Shown: positions 16,448-28,162, counted from the first letter of the stretch. The stretch is 64,000 nucleotides of DNA from Alphaproteobacteria bacterium (GCA_028289425.1 JANQPL010000009.1:388961-452960), one strand, 5' to 3'. The notes: generated by a model not told the origin, from the letters alone. Translations and numbers: made by a program.

Positions 16448-19400
16448 ATGACTGACGAATCCGGGCCGGGGCGCGACCTTGAACGACTGGCAGCGGAAAT
16501 CCATCAGCACAAATTTGCCGATGAAGACGAGCTGGCCACCGCCTTGCTCAATTCGTATCGGGACACGATTGGCCAGCGCCGCGACATCGCAGAAGGTGCC
16601 GAAGCGCTCGTGGAGGCCATTCGGGCCCGCCAATCAGAGCAGCCACTGCTGGACGCATTCCTGCAGGAGTTCGGCCTGTCCAACGAAGAAGGCATCGCGC
16701 TCATGTGCCTGGCGGAAGCCTTGTTGCGGGTGCCCGATCAGGAGACCGCCGACGAATTGATTGCGGACAAAGTGCTTTCCGGCGATTGGTCCGAACATGT
16801 AGGACAAGCGGAGTCCCTGTTTGTCAACGCGTCCACATGGGCGCTGATGTTGACGGGACAAGTCATCTCCCTCGACCCATCGCTCACCCTCAATCCTCAA
16901 AAATGGTTCGGCAGCTTGGTCAACCGTGCCGGCACGCCGGTCATCCGAAATGCCATGTACGGCGCCATGCGCATTCTGGGAAGCGAATTCGTCCTTGGTC
17001 AGACGATCGAGGAAGCCATAAAGCGCGGCCGGAAGGAATTCGGTCCTGACTCCGTCTACTCTTTCGATATGCTGGGTGAAGGGGCACGCGACCAAAGGGC
17101 GGCGGAGCGTTACTTTGAGGCCTATTCACACGCGATAGATGCCGTCGCTGCGATGGATCATGGGTCTCAGACCAACCAGTTATCCAGCGTATCCATCAAA
17201 CTGTCGGCGCTTCACCCTAGATACGAGTTCTCGCAATGGGACCGTGTTCGGTCCGAGCTGGGCGATCGCTTGCTGGCGCTCGCCGATAGAGCCGCGCAAG
17301 GCGGGATCGCCTTGACCATTGATGCCGAAGAAGCCGACCGCTTGGAGATGTCGCTGAACCTGTTCGAACAAGTGGCGCGCGCGCCGGGGCTGAAAGACTG
17401 GCAAGGACTGGGCTTAGCCGTCCAAGCCTATGGCAAGCGTGCACTTCCCACACTTCGCTGGCTTGCCGAATTGGCGCAACAAACGAAGCGCAAGATTCCG
17501 GTACGCTTGGTGAAGGGCGCCTATTGGGATACGGAAATCAAACACGCTCAAGAGATGGGTCTGCCGGATTTCCCTGTCTTCACCCGCAAAGCCACAACGG
17601 ATATTTCATACTTGGTGTGCGCGAGAGAAATGTTGGCGCATCGCGACATGTTGTACTCGCAATTCGCGACTCACAATGCGCATACCCTGGTTGCCGTCCT
17701 GGCGATGGCGGGCGGTTTTCGCGATTTTGAATTCCAGCGCCTTCATGGCATGGGCGAACTTCTTTACGACCAAGCACAAAAATCATTTCCGGATTTGCCC
17801 CCGGTCCGCATCTACGCACCCTGCGGCGGACACGAGGATCTTTTGGCTTATTTGGTGCGACGGCTGCTGGAAAACGGCGCCAATAGCTCCTTCGTCAACC
17901 GTTTCATGGATCTGGACATCCCTGCCGCACAGGTGGTGCAGGATCCGGCCGACAGGTTGGCCGCGCGGGAAACCATACGCCACGACATGATTCGTCAGCC
18001 TAAGGAATTATATGGTGCAGGGCGAAAAAACTCGGAAGGCCTGGACCTTACTGGCGCCTCGACCGTCGACCCATTGTTGGTTGAGATGGACAGGCTTAAA
18101 TCTATGCGCTGGTCGGCGGCCCCGATCATCGCCGGCGAAACGCTCGCTGGAACACCGTACAAGGTTCTCAATCCCGCCGATCATGGCGATGAGGTGGGGA
18201 CCGTATGGTGGGCAGAGCCCGCGCATATCCGCCAAGCGTTTGACGTTGCAAAGACAGCACAGCCGGCTTGGGATGCCCGCAAGGGAGCCGCCCGCGCCGT
18301 AATTCTTGAGAACGCGGCCGCGCTTCTTGAGGAAAATCGAGAAAGCTTTGTCAGTCTACTGATTAGAGAGGCCGGCAAATGCTATCCGGACGCCATCTCG
18401 GAAATCAGGGAAGCCGCCGATTTCTGCCGCTATTATGCATCGCAAGCGCGTTTGCATTTCGAAGAACCGCAAAATTTGTTGGGACCCACCGGTGAGTCCA
18501 ATCAATTAAGTTTGCATGGGCGGGGCGTGTTCGTCTGCATAAGCCCTTGGAATTTTCCGCTGGCTATTTTCCTCGGGCAAGTCACGGCAGCGCTTGCCGC
18601 CGGGAATGCCGTAATCGCCAAACCGGCGGAGCAAACGCCGATCATCGCCCATGAGGCCGTGCGCCTGTTGTTGGATGCGGGCGTGCCTGGCGACGTGCTG
18701 CACTTTGTTCCGGGCGACGGTGCGGTCGGGGGCATGCTGACGGCAGATGATATGACCGACGGCGTCGCTTTTACCGGCGGCACAGACACCGCCCAAATTA
18801 TCAACAGATCGCTCGCCGAAAGATCCGGCCCCATCGCACCGTTGATTGCGGAGACCGGCGGCCAAAACGTCATGATCGTTGACTCGACCGCATTGATTGA
18901 ACAAGTGACGGACGATGTTATTCGTTCGGCCTTCATGAGCGCCGGCCAGCGGTGCTCGGCTTTGCGCGTGCTTTACGTTCATGAGAGCGTTGCAGACAAA
19001 ACCCGTGACCTGATTTGCGGCGCCATGAATGAACTGAGGATCGGCAATCCAGGGATGTTCCATACGGATATCGGGCCGGTTATCGATCAGGCAGCCGCGG
19101 ACGACTTGCGGGCACATATTGCGCAGATGTCGACGCAAGCCCGTTTTAAACACACAACGCCGATGTCGGATGAATGCCAGTCGGGAACATTCGTCTCGCC
19201 GCATCTTTTCGAAATCTCGTCCATTCGCGACCTGACCAAGGAGAATTTTGGCCCCATTCTCCACTTCATAAGATTCAACAACGACAGTTTGCCCAACCAC
19301 ATGGCTGAGATCCACGCGACCGGCTACGGCCTTACGTTCGGCATCCACTCTCGTATCGAGTCCCAATCGAATGCGCTCTTTCAACAACAACGGGCTGGCA

Positions 19401-19585
19401 ACACCTATGTCAATCGCAACATGATTGGCGCCGTCGTCGGCGTCCAGCCGTTTGGCGGGCACGGCTTGTCAGGGACCGGGCCAAAAGCCGGCGGCCCCCA
19501 TTATCTCCCCCGGTTCGGGATGGAGAAAACACTGACCATCAACACTATGGCCTCGGGCGGCAATGCGGATTTGCTGCGCCTTTGA
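16448..19585 (+). CDS. putA: PutA, bifunctional proline dehydrogenase / glutamate-semialdehyde dehydrogenase
   Basis: A 1045-residue enzyme that oxidises proline to glutamate: an N-terminal FAD proline dehydrogenase barrel (about residues 130-450, with SIKLSALHPRYE, RLVKGAYWD, FATHNAHT) passes P5C to a C-terminal NAD aldehyde dehydrogenase domain (about 530-1010, with ISPWNFPLAIF, TGG, catalytic Cys836 in SAGQRCSALRV). The N-terminal ribbon-helix-helix DNA-binding domain is absent, so it is not its own repressor. The start is the ATG at 16448, 5 nt after GGAGG; a TTG four codons upstream overlaps that site and is rejected. Membrane-associated; electrons go to quinone. Confidence 0.95.
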   Translation: MTDESGPGRDLERLAAEIHQHKFADEDELATALLNSYRDTIGQRRDIAEGAEALVEAIRARQSEQPLLDAFLQEFGLSNEEGIALMCLAEALLRVPDQETADELIADKVLSGDWSEHVGQAESLFVNASTWALMLTGQVISLDPSLTLNPQKWFGSLVNRAGTPVIRNAMYGAMRILGSEFVLGQTIEEAIKRGRKEFGPDSVYSFDMLGEGARDQRAAERYFEAYSHAIDAVAAMDHGSQTNQLSSVSIKLSALHPRYEFSQWDRVRSELGDRLLALADRAAQGGIALTIDAEEADRLEMSLNLFEQVARAPGLKDWQGLGLAVQAYGKRALPTLRWLAELAQQTKRKIPVRLVKGAYWDTEIKHAQEMGLPDFPVFTRKATTDISYLVCAREMLAHRDMLYSQFATHNAHTLVAVLAMAGGFRDFEFQRLHGMGELLYDQAQKSFPDLPPVRIYAPCGGHEDLLAYLVRRLLENGANSSFVNRFMDLDIPAAQVVQDPADRLAARETIRHDMIRQPKELYGAGRKNSEGLDLTGASTVDPLLVEMDRLKSMRWSAAPIIAGETLAGTPYKVLNPADHGDEVGTVWWAEPAHIRQAFDVAKTAQPAWDARKGAARAVILENAAALLEENRESFVSLLIREAGKCYPDAISEIREAADFCRYYASQARLHFEEPQNLLGPTGESNQLSLHGRGVFVCISPWNFPLAIFLGQVTAALAAGNAVIAKPAEQTPIIAHEAVRLLLDAGVPGDVLHFVPGDGAVGGMLTADDMTDGVAFTGGTDTAQIINRSLAERSGPIAPLIAETGGQNVMIVDSTALIEQVTDDVIRSAFMSAGQRCSALRVLYVHESVADKTRDLICGAMNELRIGNPGMFHTDIGPVIDQAAADDLRAHIAQMSTQARFKHTTPMSDECQSGTFVSPHLFEISSIRDLTKENFGPILHFIRFNNDSLPNHMAEIHATGYGLTFGIHSRIESQSNALFQQQRAGNTYVNRNMIGAVVGVQPFGGHGLSGTGPKAGGPHYLPRFGMEKTLTINTMASGGNADLLRL

Positions 19586-19592
19586 TCAAAAC

Positions 19593-19609
19593 CCTAAGAA
19601 TCTCTTAGG
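19593..19609. promoter_or_regulatory. Inverted repeat after putA
   Basis: CCTAAGA-ATC-TCTTAGG, a perfect 7-bp inverted repeat 8 bp past the putA stop. No T-run follows, so it is a poor intrinsic terminator; an operator for the next gene or a transcript-end stabiliser is equally possible. Confidence 0.4.
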
Positions 19610-19724
19610 ATTCCGTTCACCATAGGGTAGTTTGTACATGTGAGGTTCAGCTGAGACATATTATTGCCTTGATAACGGCTTTCGATTTGCCGTGACCCTC
19701 ACCAGTTCGGTGATCAAATAAGGG

Positions 19725-19740
19725 CAGCGCCATGGCGCTG
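19725..19740. promoter_or_regulatory. Perfect 16-bp palindrome upstream of the small acidic protein
   Basis: CAGCGCCATGGCGCTG is self-complementary over all 16 bases and lies 9 bp before the ATG of the small gene at 19750. It may form a hairpin in the leader or bind a dimeric regulator. Confidence 0.35.
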
Positions 19741-19749
19741 TAGCCACTC

Positions 19750-20019
19750 ATGAGTTCGCATAGTCAGTTTATCAGTGTCGGGCTTCTCGGTGCCCTGGCG
19801 CTCGGCGTAGCAATCATCATGATTTCGGCCGCCGTCACACCAACGTCCGAGACAATTACCGAGGTCGTTCCGCCAACTCAATCCATCGCCGACCAAACAT
19901 CTGATGAGGCAGCGGACAGTATGGAAGATCAGCTCGACGAAGACATCGAAGTCGCCGTCGAAGCCGACGGTGACGAAGAATTCGAAGTGGACGCCGACCT
20001 AGCAGACGATGAAAACTAA
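19750..20019 (+). CDS. Small membrane-anchored or exported acidic protein, unknown function
   Basis: An 89-residue open frame. Residues 1-10 are polar, 11-29 are a hydrophobic helix (LLGALALGVAIIMISAA), then the chain is strongly acidic (residues 45-89 hold many D and E with few basic residues). This could be a single-pass membrane protein with an acidic periplasmic tail or a cleaved secreted acidic peptide. No known family recognised. The ribosome-binding site is weak (no clear GGAG), which lowers confidence. It lies between putA and a convergent cytochrome b561 gene. Confidence 0.5.
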   Translation: MSSHSQFISVGLLGALALGVAIIMISAAVTPTSETITEVVPPTQSIADQTSDEAADSMEDQLDEDIEVAVEADGDEEFEVDADLADDEN

Positions 20020-20111
20020 CGCAGCGCGTTCTTTGAGAATGTTGCGGGCATAACCCAAATCGGATGATCCGGGTTCCGCAAACTCAGTTAGACTTATCGA
20101 AAAGCCCAAGT

Positions 20112-20663
20112 CTACCCGGCTTGCTTTGCACTTCTCCAGAATCTCAGCATACGCGTCGTCGACCCATCGCGCGCGACTACCAGGTGGTAAAGCGCCGCCA
20201 ATACGTGAACTATGATAAGAGCGATAATGGCATTGGTGATGAATTCATGGATGCCCCGGAAGAATAGAAACGTGTCTTTCTCCCCATTGCCATCGCCAAA
20301 AGCGAAGAGACCAAACGGCGCGACCACGGAATCGGCGTTCATGGCGCTCAACATTCCTGACAAGATCAACGTGCCAATCAATACATAAAGCCCCCAATGG
20401 GCGGCATGCGCTGCCAGCTTTTGCCATTCGGGCATCTCCTCCGGCAATGGCGGCGCCCCGTACCGTACCCTTAAAAAGATCCTTAGGACAAACAAGACGG
20501 CGACAATCATGCCAAGTTGGGAGTGATCAATCCGCGACTCAATACGGTCGGCATCTTCCAGAAAGCCGCCAAACTTTTGAGCGACGTTGAGGTCCAGAAT
20601 AATCAGTATGGCCATCAACCAGTGCACTACTTTTTGGCTGACCTGATAATCAATTCTTGGCAT
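20112..20663 (-). CDS. Cytochrome b561
   Basis: A 183-residue four-helix di-haem b membrane protein of the bacterial b561 family, which carries electrons between quinol and periplasmic partners or scavenges superoxide. Haem-ligating histidines appear in VVHWLMA, IDHSQLGM, AHAAHWGLYVL and IIVHVLAALYHLVV. The start MPRIDYQVSQKVVHW is conserved in the family; a preceding ATG four codons upstream has no better ribosome-binding site. It is monocistronic, about 70 bp downstream of a short-chain dehydrogenase gene on the same strand. Confidence 0.85.
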   Translation of the reverse strand: MPRIDYQVSQKVVHWLMAILIILDLNVAQKFGGFLEDADRIESRIDHSQLGMIVAVLFVLRIFLRVRYGAPPLPEEMPEWQKLAAHAAHWGLYVLIGTLILSGMLSAMNADSVVAPFGLFAFGDGNGEKDTFLFFRGIHEFITNAIIALIIVHVLAALYHLVVARDGSTTRMLRFWRSAKQAG

Positions 20664-20736
20664 GTCACTCCCCATTTGCTTTTGTTGCGTTACGGCCCCT
20701 CAACGACTGAGGAGCCGCACCGGCAGCGCGGTGCCG

Positions 20737-21564
20737 TTAGTCGTCGTCGCCTGCCTCGTATTTTTCGGCGATTTGGGCGCCAAATTGCGCGATGAGCTCA
20801 AACAGTTTTTCCGGATCGGATTGGCGCAGTTTAGCCATGTCCAACTCTCCGCCCTTGGCAAAAATCAGTTCCGGTACATTGTTCGAAACGGCTTCCAGGA
20901 TCGCTTTTGCGCAATCCATCGGATCGTCACCCGCGTCAATGACTGAGTCCGATTTGCCGCGCTGTCCGCCATCGGCAGTGAACGCATTGCGGGACACATC
21001 GGTCGCCACCGAACCCGGCAAAACATTCGTGACATTGATGTTATGGCGGAGCGATACTTCAGCACGCAGAGCATCCATGTAACCGATCAAACCATGTTTG
21101 GCGGCGGCGTAAGCAGTCCGAAGCGGCGGCCCAATGCGCCCCGCGACGGAGCTGATGGCAATGATATGCGCACCGCCGGCCTCCACCATTTTGGGTAGCT
21201 GCAATTGGGTCAACCAAATTGGGGCGATCAAATCGATATTGATAAGATCGGTGTAGACCTGAGGTTTGGTGTTAATCGCTAGGCTGCGCTGGCTGACACC
21301 CGCATTGTTGGCAAGAACGTCGACGCGCCCTTTCCACGTCCACGCCTCGTCAACCTTCGACTGAAGCACATCGTAATCCGTCACCTCGAACGGGAGGATC
21401 AACGTGTCGGTGGAGATCTCCGTGGCCACCTTCTTCAGCGCGTCTTCCCGCCGCCCGGACAAAACGATGTGTGCCCCTTCTGCGGCAAAGCTTCTAGCGA
21501 GCGCCGCGCCTATCCCGGACGAGGCCCCCGTGATCCATACGATCTTGTTTTGAAATTTCGGCAT
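20737..21564 (-). CDS. Short-chain dehydrogenase/reductase
   Basis: A 275-residue classical SDR oxidoreductase. The NAD(P)-binding TGASSGIG is at residues 12-19, NNAG follows, and the catalytic residues are Ser in AISSVAG and Tyr/Lys in RTAYAAAKHG. An Arg in LSGRREDAL suggests NADP preference. The sequence resembles the DHRS7-like group acting on lipids, steroids or retinoids. It lies 35 bp downstream of the HxlR regulator gene on the same strand and may be controlled by it. The substrate is unknown. Confidence 0.85.
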   Translation of the reverse strand: MPKFQNKIVWITGASSGIGAALARSFAAEGAHIVLSGRREDALKKVATEISTDTLILPFEVTDYDVLQSKVDEAWTWKGRVDVLANNAGVSQRSLAINTKPQVYTDLINIDLIAPIWLTQLQLPKMVEAGGAHIIAISSVAGRIGPPLRTAYAAAKHGLIGYMDALRAEVSLRHNINVTNVLPGSVATDVSRNAFTADGGQRGKSDSVIDAGDDPMDCAKAILEAVSNNVPELIFAKGGELDMAKLRQSDPEKLFELIAQFGAQIAEKYEAGDDD

Positions 21565-21599
21565 GGCGTTCTCCCTGAATGTCTAAGTTTGTCCTGTGT

Positions 21600-22106
21600 C
21601 TAGGATCCGCCATTTTTGCTTGCCGACAAAGCAGACTTTTCAAGTTTGTTCTTGGTTTCTTGACTGGCGGCCGGCCCGGGAATCGCAGCAATCTCTGTCA
21701 GTTCCAGGACATTACCCTTACTATCCCGCGGCAAAATTGCCTCTAGAGGGCGCTGCCCGGCGCGGTCAACAAGCAGAACCGGCTCATTCCCGGCCCCAAA
21801 CACATGCTCGTTACCCCATTGATACATGGCAACAAGAATAGGCAGCAGGGTCTTGCCCTTGGCCGTCAGCACATAGGCATACCGCGTGCCGTTGGCGCCG
21901 ACGTCTTCCCGCTGCAAAATCCCCTGCTCGACCAGATATCCAAGACGCTCACTCAGCAGATTCTTCGCAATTCCCGTATTGCGCTGCATTTCGCTGAATC
22001 TGGTGTTGCCGTAAAAGGCCTCGCGCACAATCAGCCAGGTCCAATTGTCCCCAAACGTATTGAGAATGCGCGCGATCGGACAATCATGTTTGTGCTGTCG
22101 GGCCAT
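21600..22106 (-). CDS. HxlR-family winged-helix transcriptional regulator
   Basis: A 168-residue DNA-binding protein. The HxlR domain starts at CPIARILNTFGDNWTWLIVRE and includes RFSEMQRNTGIAKNLLSERL, the recognition helix, and the wing AYVLTAKGKTLLP. A Cys near the start of the domain (HDCPIARI) is the residue used for redox or electrophile sensing in several HxlR members. An extra C-terminal segment of about 60 residues follows. The start at MARQHKHD is chosen by family fit; an ATG 22 codons upstream would overlap the direct repeats that may be its operator. Confidence 0.85.
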   Translation of the reverse strand: MARQHKHDCPIARILNTFGDNWTWLIVREAFYGNTRFSEMQRNTGIAKNLLSERLGYLVEQGILQREDVGANGTRYAYVLTAKGKTLLPILVAMYQWGNEHVFGAGNEPVLLVDRAGQRPLEAILPRDSKGNVLELTEIAAIPGPAASQETKNKLEKSALSASKNGGS

Positions 22107-22145
22107 GAGGCGCTCGGATTTGCTGAGTTCCAATTTGGTCTTGAT

Positions 22146-22183
22146 ATTAAACCAAAAACATTTAGTAGTCAAATTAAACCAAA
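22146..22183. promoter_or_regulatory. Direct repeats, probable HxlR operator
   Basis: ATTAAACCAAA occurs twice exactly (22146-22156 and 22173-22183), 27 bp apart, in the divergent region between the HxlR gene and the URO-D-like gene. The position suits control of both. Confidence 0.5.
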
Positions 22184-22245
22184 CAGGTCATGCTTACGCG
22201 AAAAAGGTCCGACAAGGAATGAGACCGGCCATGGGAGGAAAAGCC

Positions 22246-23232
22246 ATGAATCATAAGGAGCGGATGCGCGCCGTCTTGAATGGTCGTCCGGTGGATCGGC
22301 TGCCCGTTTCGACCTGGGGCCATGACTTCCTTCGCGAATGGTCTGCTGATGAATTGGCCGCGCACACGATCGAACGGCAGCGCAAATATGACTATGACTT
22401 CGTGAAACTCAATCCGCGCTGGACGATGTTCGCCGAGCCCTGGGGAAACACATATGAGCCGCCCACGGAACAAAAGTTCCCGCGGCTCGTCCATAAGATC
22501 GTCAACGATGCACGAGACATTGCCAAGGTTCCGGTCGTATCGTCAGATCACCCCGTTTTTTTGGAACACGTCGACGCCCTGAAACAGGTCGGGACTTCCA
22601 TTGGGGATGATGTGGACATTCTTGTGACCATCTTTTCGCCCTTATCCGTTCTCGGTCTGCTTTGCGGTGGCGTTGGCGAACCGCTCAACACTTATGCAAA
22701 AAAAGCGCCTGAAGAGGTCCACAAGGCACTCGATCATATCACCACAACGTTGGAAGGACATGTGCGAGATCTTTTGGATGCGGGCGCAAGCGGCGTGTTC
22801 TTTGCTGCCCTGCAATGGACCAGCTTGGATGTGTGTGACCCCGAATTCTACGACACTTTCGGCCGCCCCTATGACTTGCGTGTGCTCAAAACGGCGCGCA
22901 GCGCGCCAATGAATATGCTGCATGTCTGCGGCAACAACATCGCTCTGGAACGGTTTTTTAATTACCCCACGCAGATCGTCAATTGGGACAATTTTGGTCC
23001 CGGCAACGACACGCTCGCCGAGGCGTCTGCGAAGACAGAAAAAATCGTCGCCGGCGGCATTCCACACCGCAGTTTCCACAAGATGTCACATGACGAACTA
23101 CGTCAGCTTACGGAGGGTGTACTGCAAAATACCGGCCAAAACGTCATCCTTGCAGGAGGCTGCGGGGTCGGCGCCTTGGTTTCCGATGACGTGCGGAGGT
23201 CAGTGGTTGAAATCGCCGACTCCCTGACATAG
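22246..23232 (+). CDS. Uroporphyrinogen decarboxylase-fold protein, MtaA/CmuA-like methyltransferase type
   Basis: A 328-residue URO-D-fold protein. The start MNHKERMRAVLNGRPVDRLP is typical of URO-D-like corrinoid methyltransferases and not of HemE. The zinc ligands expected in MtaA/CmuA-type enzymes are visible: H and C in MLHVCGNN and a C in LAGGCGVG near the C-terminus. It may therefore move a methyl group between a corrinoid or substrate and an acceptor; no corrinoid protein gene is adjacent. GGGAGG lies 7 nt before the chosen ATG. It is divergent from the HxlR regulator and shares its repeats. Substrate unknown. Confidence 0.8.
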   Translation: MNHKERMRAVLNGRPVDRLPVSTWGHDFLREWSADELAAHTIERQRKYDYDFVKLNPRWTMFAEPWGNTYEPPTEQKFPRLVHKIVNDARDIAKVPVVSSDHPVFLEHVDALKQVGTSIGDDVDILVTIFSPLSVLGLLCGGVGEPLNTYAKKAPEEVHKALDHITTTLEGHVRDLLDAGASGVFFAALQWTSLDVCDPEFYDTFGRPYDLRVLKTARSAPMNMLHVCGNNIALERFFNYPTQIVNWDNFGPGNDTLAEASAKTEKIVAGGIPHRSFHKMSHDELRQLTEGVLQNTGQNVILAGGCGVGALVSDDVRRSVVEIADSLT

Positions 23233-23262
23233 TCGCCGAGGTTCCGGGCGAGACGGCGATAG

Positions 23263-25686
<2,424 letters not shown>

Positions 25687-25706
25687 TCGGCCTTCGAAAC
25701 CAACGA

Positions 25707-25740
25707 CTGCCCCATTTCAGCAGGAATGGGGCAGTTTCTT
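25707..25740 (+). terminator. Rho-independent terminator of katG
   Basis: Stem CTGCCCCATT (25707-25716) with AATGGGGCAG (25725-25734), an 8-nt loop and TTTCTT after it, 20 bp past the katG stop. Confidence 0.88.
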
Positions 25741-25927
25741 ATGTGCACTCCGGAGAACACGAGGCAAATGGGTCGAGTATCGCGTTCGGCTTTCGCTGCG
25801 CGAGCGTTTTTCCTTCCCAGGATCAGATGTGCTTAAGTAACTTAACTGATTCGAAATTTGTTTGCCTTTGGCTGTGATCTCATGGTGCGTCGCCGCTGAC
25901 GCCCCTCAACATCGGAGAAACGAAGAG

Positions 25928-26473
25928 ATGAAGAAGGTAGGATTGGTTTTGTCGACTCTTGTGGCCTTTGCGCTTAGCGCCACATCCGCATTTGCGGCAA
26001 ACGTTTACGATATGCTGAAGGCCGACCCTCAATTCTCCATGCTCTCGCAGATTATCGATGCGAGCGACATCAAGTTTCGGTATGTGGAGGGGACGATCAC
26101 GGTGTTCGCCCCAACAGATGAGGCGCTGAAACGCCAACCAAGCGGCGTTGACGACATGATGACTGCCTCCAACCCGACCGTGAAAGAAAATGCCCGCGCC
26201 CTGCTGCTCTATCAGATCATCAAGGGCAGGCATACGCCGGAAACGCTTTCCGGTACTGTGACCGAGGTTTCGACTCTGCAGCGTAACAAAGTGCGGATCG
26301 ACGGCACACAAACCCCAATCCGATATGGCGGGCAGTTTGGCGCCAATATTGCCGGCGCGGCTATTGAGGCCTCGAACGGCGTTATCATTCCAGTCGACGC
26401 GCTACCCATTCATTTCTTCACGGAAATGGACCCGCCGGAGGGTCAAACGGAAGCATCGGGCGCACTCAATTGA
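25928..26473 (+). CDS. Secreted fasciclin (FAS1) domain protein
   Basis: A 181-residue exported protein: signal peptide MKKVGLVLSTLVAFALSATSAFA, then one FAS1 domain with the H1 motif ITVFAPTDEALKR and the H2-like ending VIIPVDALPI. FAS1 domains mediate adhesion or surface interactions. A short tail follows. GGAGAAACGAAGAG precedes the ATG. It is 240 bp from katG with a terminator between, so it is probably transcribed alone. Confidence 0.85.
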   Translation: MKKVGLVLSTLVAFALSATSAFAANVYDMLKADPQFSMLSQIIDASDIKFRYVEGTITVFAPTDEALKRQPSGVDDMMTASNPTVKENARALLLYQIIKGRHTPETLSGTVTEVSTLQRNKVRIDGTQTPIRYGGQFGANIAGAAIEASNGVIIPVDALPIHFFTEMDPPEGQTEASGALN

Positions 26474-26919
26474 TTGAGATGCCACGCGACTGCTAACAGG
26501 CACTACTGCCTTCAACTTGAAACGGCTCACCGGCACGAGAATTCAATTCGTCGCCGGCGAGAAATGCCGCTATTGAGGCAGTTTCCTCTCGCGCGGCTAA
26601 GCGACGCAAGGGCTGAAGCAAAAGCGTAGATAGGCGAATTATCAGTACAAGAATAAAAAATCGAATTGCACCCGACTTTGTGCGACGGCTATGCGCCGAT
26701 GGCGGCTTGCCCACCCCCGGTCAAAAACTTAATCGATAGGCCGGCGCCTGCTCGAGAAAAAAGCGTCGCTGATCACGAAAAGCTTTCCCGCCCCGTGACG
26801 CCTGCCGCACGTGCCACCTTAAAATGCAGGCTACAGCTTTATCGCGTGACATATGGTGTCCGTTTGTGCATCTTGTCGTCGCAATCTACTGCGTCCACGG
26901 AAAAATTGACTCTTAAGTA
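26474..26919. other. Intergenic region before the aryl polyene cluster
   Basis: About 445 bp without a supportable gene. Two short open frames (26493-26714 minus, 26666-26920 plus) have no domain, no good ribosome-binding site and unusual composition; the second ends in a TAATG overlap with the glycosyltransferase start, which I take as chance. From here to about 42.7 kb the DNA is visibly more AT-rich than before. Confidence 0.5.
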
Positions 26920-27666
26920 ATGAACTCCCCCACCAGAGTTTTTGTCGTTATTCCCGCCTATAACGAAGTGCAAACCATCAGGTCGATCGCCGCCGGTGCG
27001 TTAGATTACGTCTCGGATGTGATCGTCGTCGATGACGGTTCAAGTGATGAGACCGTCGCGGCACTCAACGGGCTTCGAGTAAGCGTACATCGCCATGACA
27101 AGAACTTGGGAAAGGCAGCAGCCATCGCTTCGGGGTTCCGTGCCGCCTTCAGTTCGGGGGCATCGGACGTCATAACAATTGACGGAGATGGCCAGCACCC
27201 TCCGAGCTTGATTCCGAGATTCTTGGAGGCACGCGATCGGCATCAAGGTCAACTCTTGATTGGAAACCGTCTGGATCAAAAAGAGAAATTTCCAACCCAC
27301 CGATATCTTTCTATTGTTTTCGCAGACTATTGGATTTCGAAAGCCGCTCGGCGGAAAATCAGAGATACTCAGTGTGGGATCAGACTCTATTCAAAGGAAC
27401 TTTACGATCTTGTTGCTCAGCACTTGCCGACGAACAACAAATTTACTTTTGAAAGCGAAGTCTTGATCGAAGCCGCAAGAAACGGGTTCGAAATAATACC
27501 GATTGACGTGCCGGCGATCTATTTCGGAGGTGACGGTAGAAATAGCCACATACAGCCGGGACGTGATGTGACCAGGACCGTTGTTATGGTGACAAAAAAA
27601 ATACTATTTCCGAAAAGCGCACGACCTGCGGCACCGAAAAGGCTGCAAGACGACTCCGACGGATAA
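26920..27666 (+). CDS. Family 2 glycosyltransferase of the aryl polyene cluster
   Basis: A 248-residue GT-A fold glycosyltransferase of the dolichol-phosphate mannosyltransferase/ApeJ-like type. It starts with VFVVIPAYNEVQTI, has DDGSSD, then the DGDGQHPP metal-binding motif and a DTQCGIRLYS segment typical of this group. In aryl polyene clusters a GT2 enzyme is thought to help attach the polyene to its lipid or sugar anchor in the cytoplasm. No transmembrane helix is evident. It faces the rest of the cluster and is followed by a lipoprotein gene on the same strand. Confidence 0.82.
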   Translation: MNSPTRVFVVIPAYNEVQTIRSIAAGALDYVSDVIVVDDGSSDETVAALNGLRVSVHRHDKNLGKAAAIASGFRAAFSSGASDVITIDGDGQHPPSLIPRFLEARDRHQGQLLIGNRLDQKEKFPTHRYLSIVFADYWISKAARRKIRDTQCGIRLYSKELYDLVAQHLPTNNKFTFESEVLIEAARNGFEIIPIDVPAIYFGGDGRNSHIQPGRDVTRTVVMVTKKILFPKSARPAAPKRLQDDSDG

Positions 27667-27730
27667 TAATTTGTGGTGCAATTCGCACAAGGCTGCTACT
27701 CTTAGGCGAAGATAATTGTGGAGGCGGGCC

Positions 27731-28162
27731 ATGAGTCTTGTTTTTCAGCCAGAAAACCGAACACGTTTGTTAGTGTTGACCGTGATTGCATCAATCATGT
27801 TTGGCTGTGCCGGGCGGGTGTACACACCAACTGACGTGCCAATAAAGGTTCCGGAAACGGTCACGCTGCTTGAGTTCGGTGAAAATTTCGCGCGGGCGGC
27901 TGAACAATTGGCATGGCAGACGGAAGTCAAAGAAGCCGGGGTTGTACTGGCAACGCGTCGATGGGGTGGATCTGGAAACAAGCACAATATGACTGTACGA
28001 GTGAATTACGATAGGGAAAAATTCAGCATCAACTATGTCAACAGCAAGCTGTTGGGATACAACGGCGAACGCATTCATGGCAGCTACAGAAGATTTGTCC
28101 GCCAACTTGAAGGTATAATTGTCGCTGAGGCGGAACGACTTGACCTTTACGCGAGAGAGTAA
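27731..28162 (+). CDS. Small lipoprotein, possibly ApeN-like
   Basis: A 143-residue protein with a lipoprotein signal (hydrophobic LLVLTVIASIMFGC-AG, lipobox Cys near residue 26). The mature part has no domain I recognise. GGAGG lies upstream of the ATG at 27731; an ATG five codons earlier lacks one. Aryl polyene clusters commonly contain a small lipoprotein (ApeN), and this position, next to the glycosyltransferase and convergent with the cluster, would suit that role; sequence evidence for orthology was not tested. Confidence 0.65.
   Translation: MSLVFQPENRTRLLVLTVIASIMFGCAGRVYTPTDVPIKVPETVTLLEFGENFARAAEQLAWQTEVKEAGVVLATRRWGGSGNKHNMTVRVNYDREKFSINYVNSKLLGYNGERIHGSYRRFVRQLEGIIVAEAERLDLYARE

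Noticed and set aside
19593-19609. Strong intrinsic terminator of putA
   Set aside because: The stem is only 7 bp, AT-rich at its end and lacks a T-run.
26493-26920. Two short open frames ahead of the glycosyltransferase gene
   Set aside because: No domain, odd composition; the TAATG contact with the next start is probably chance.
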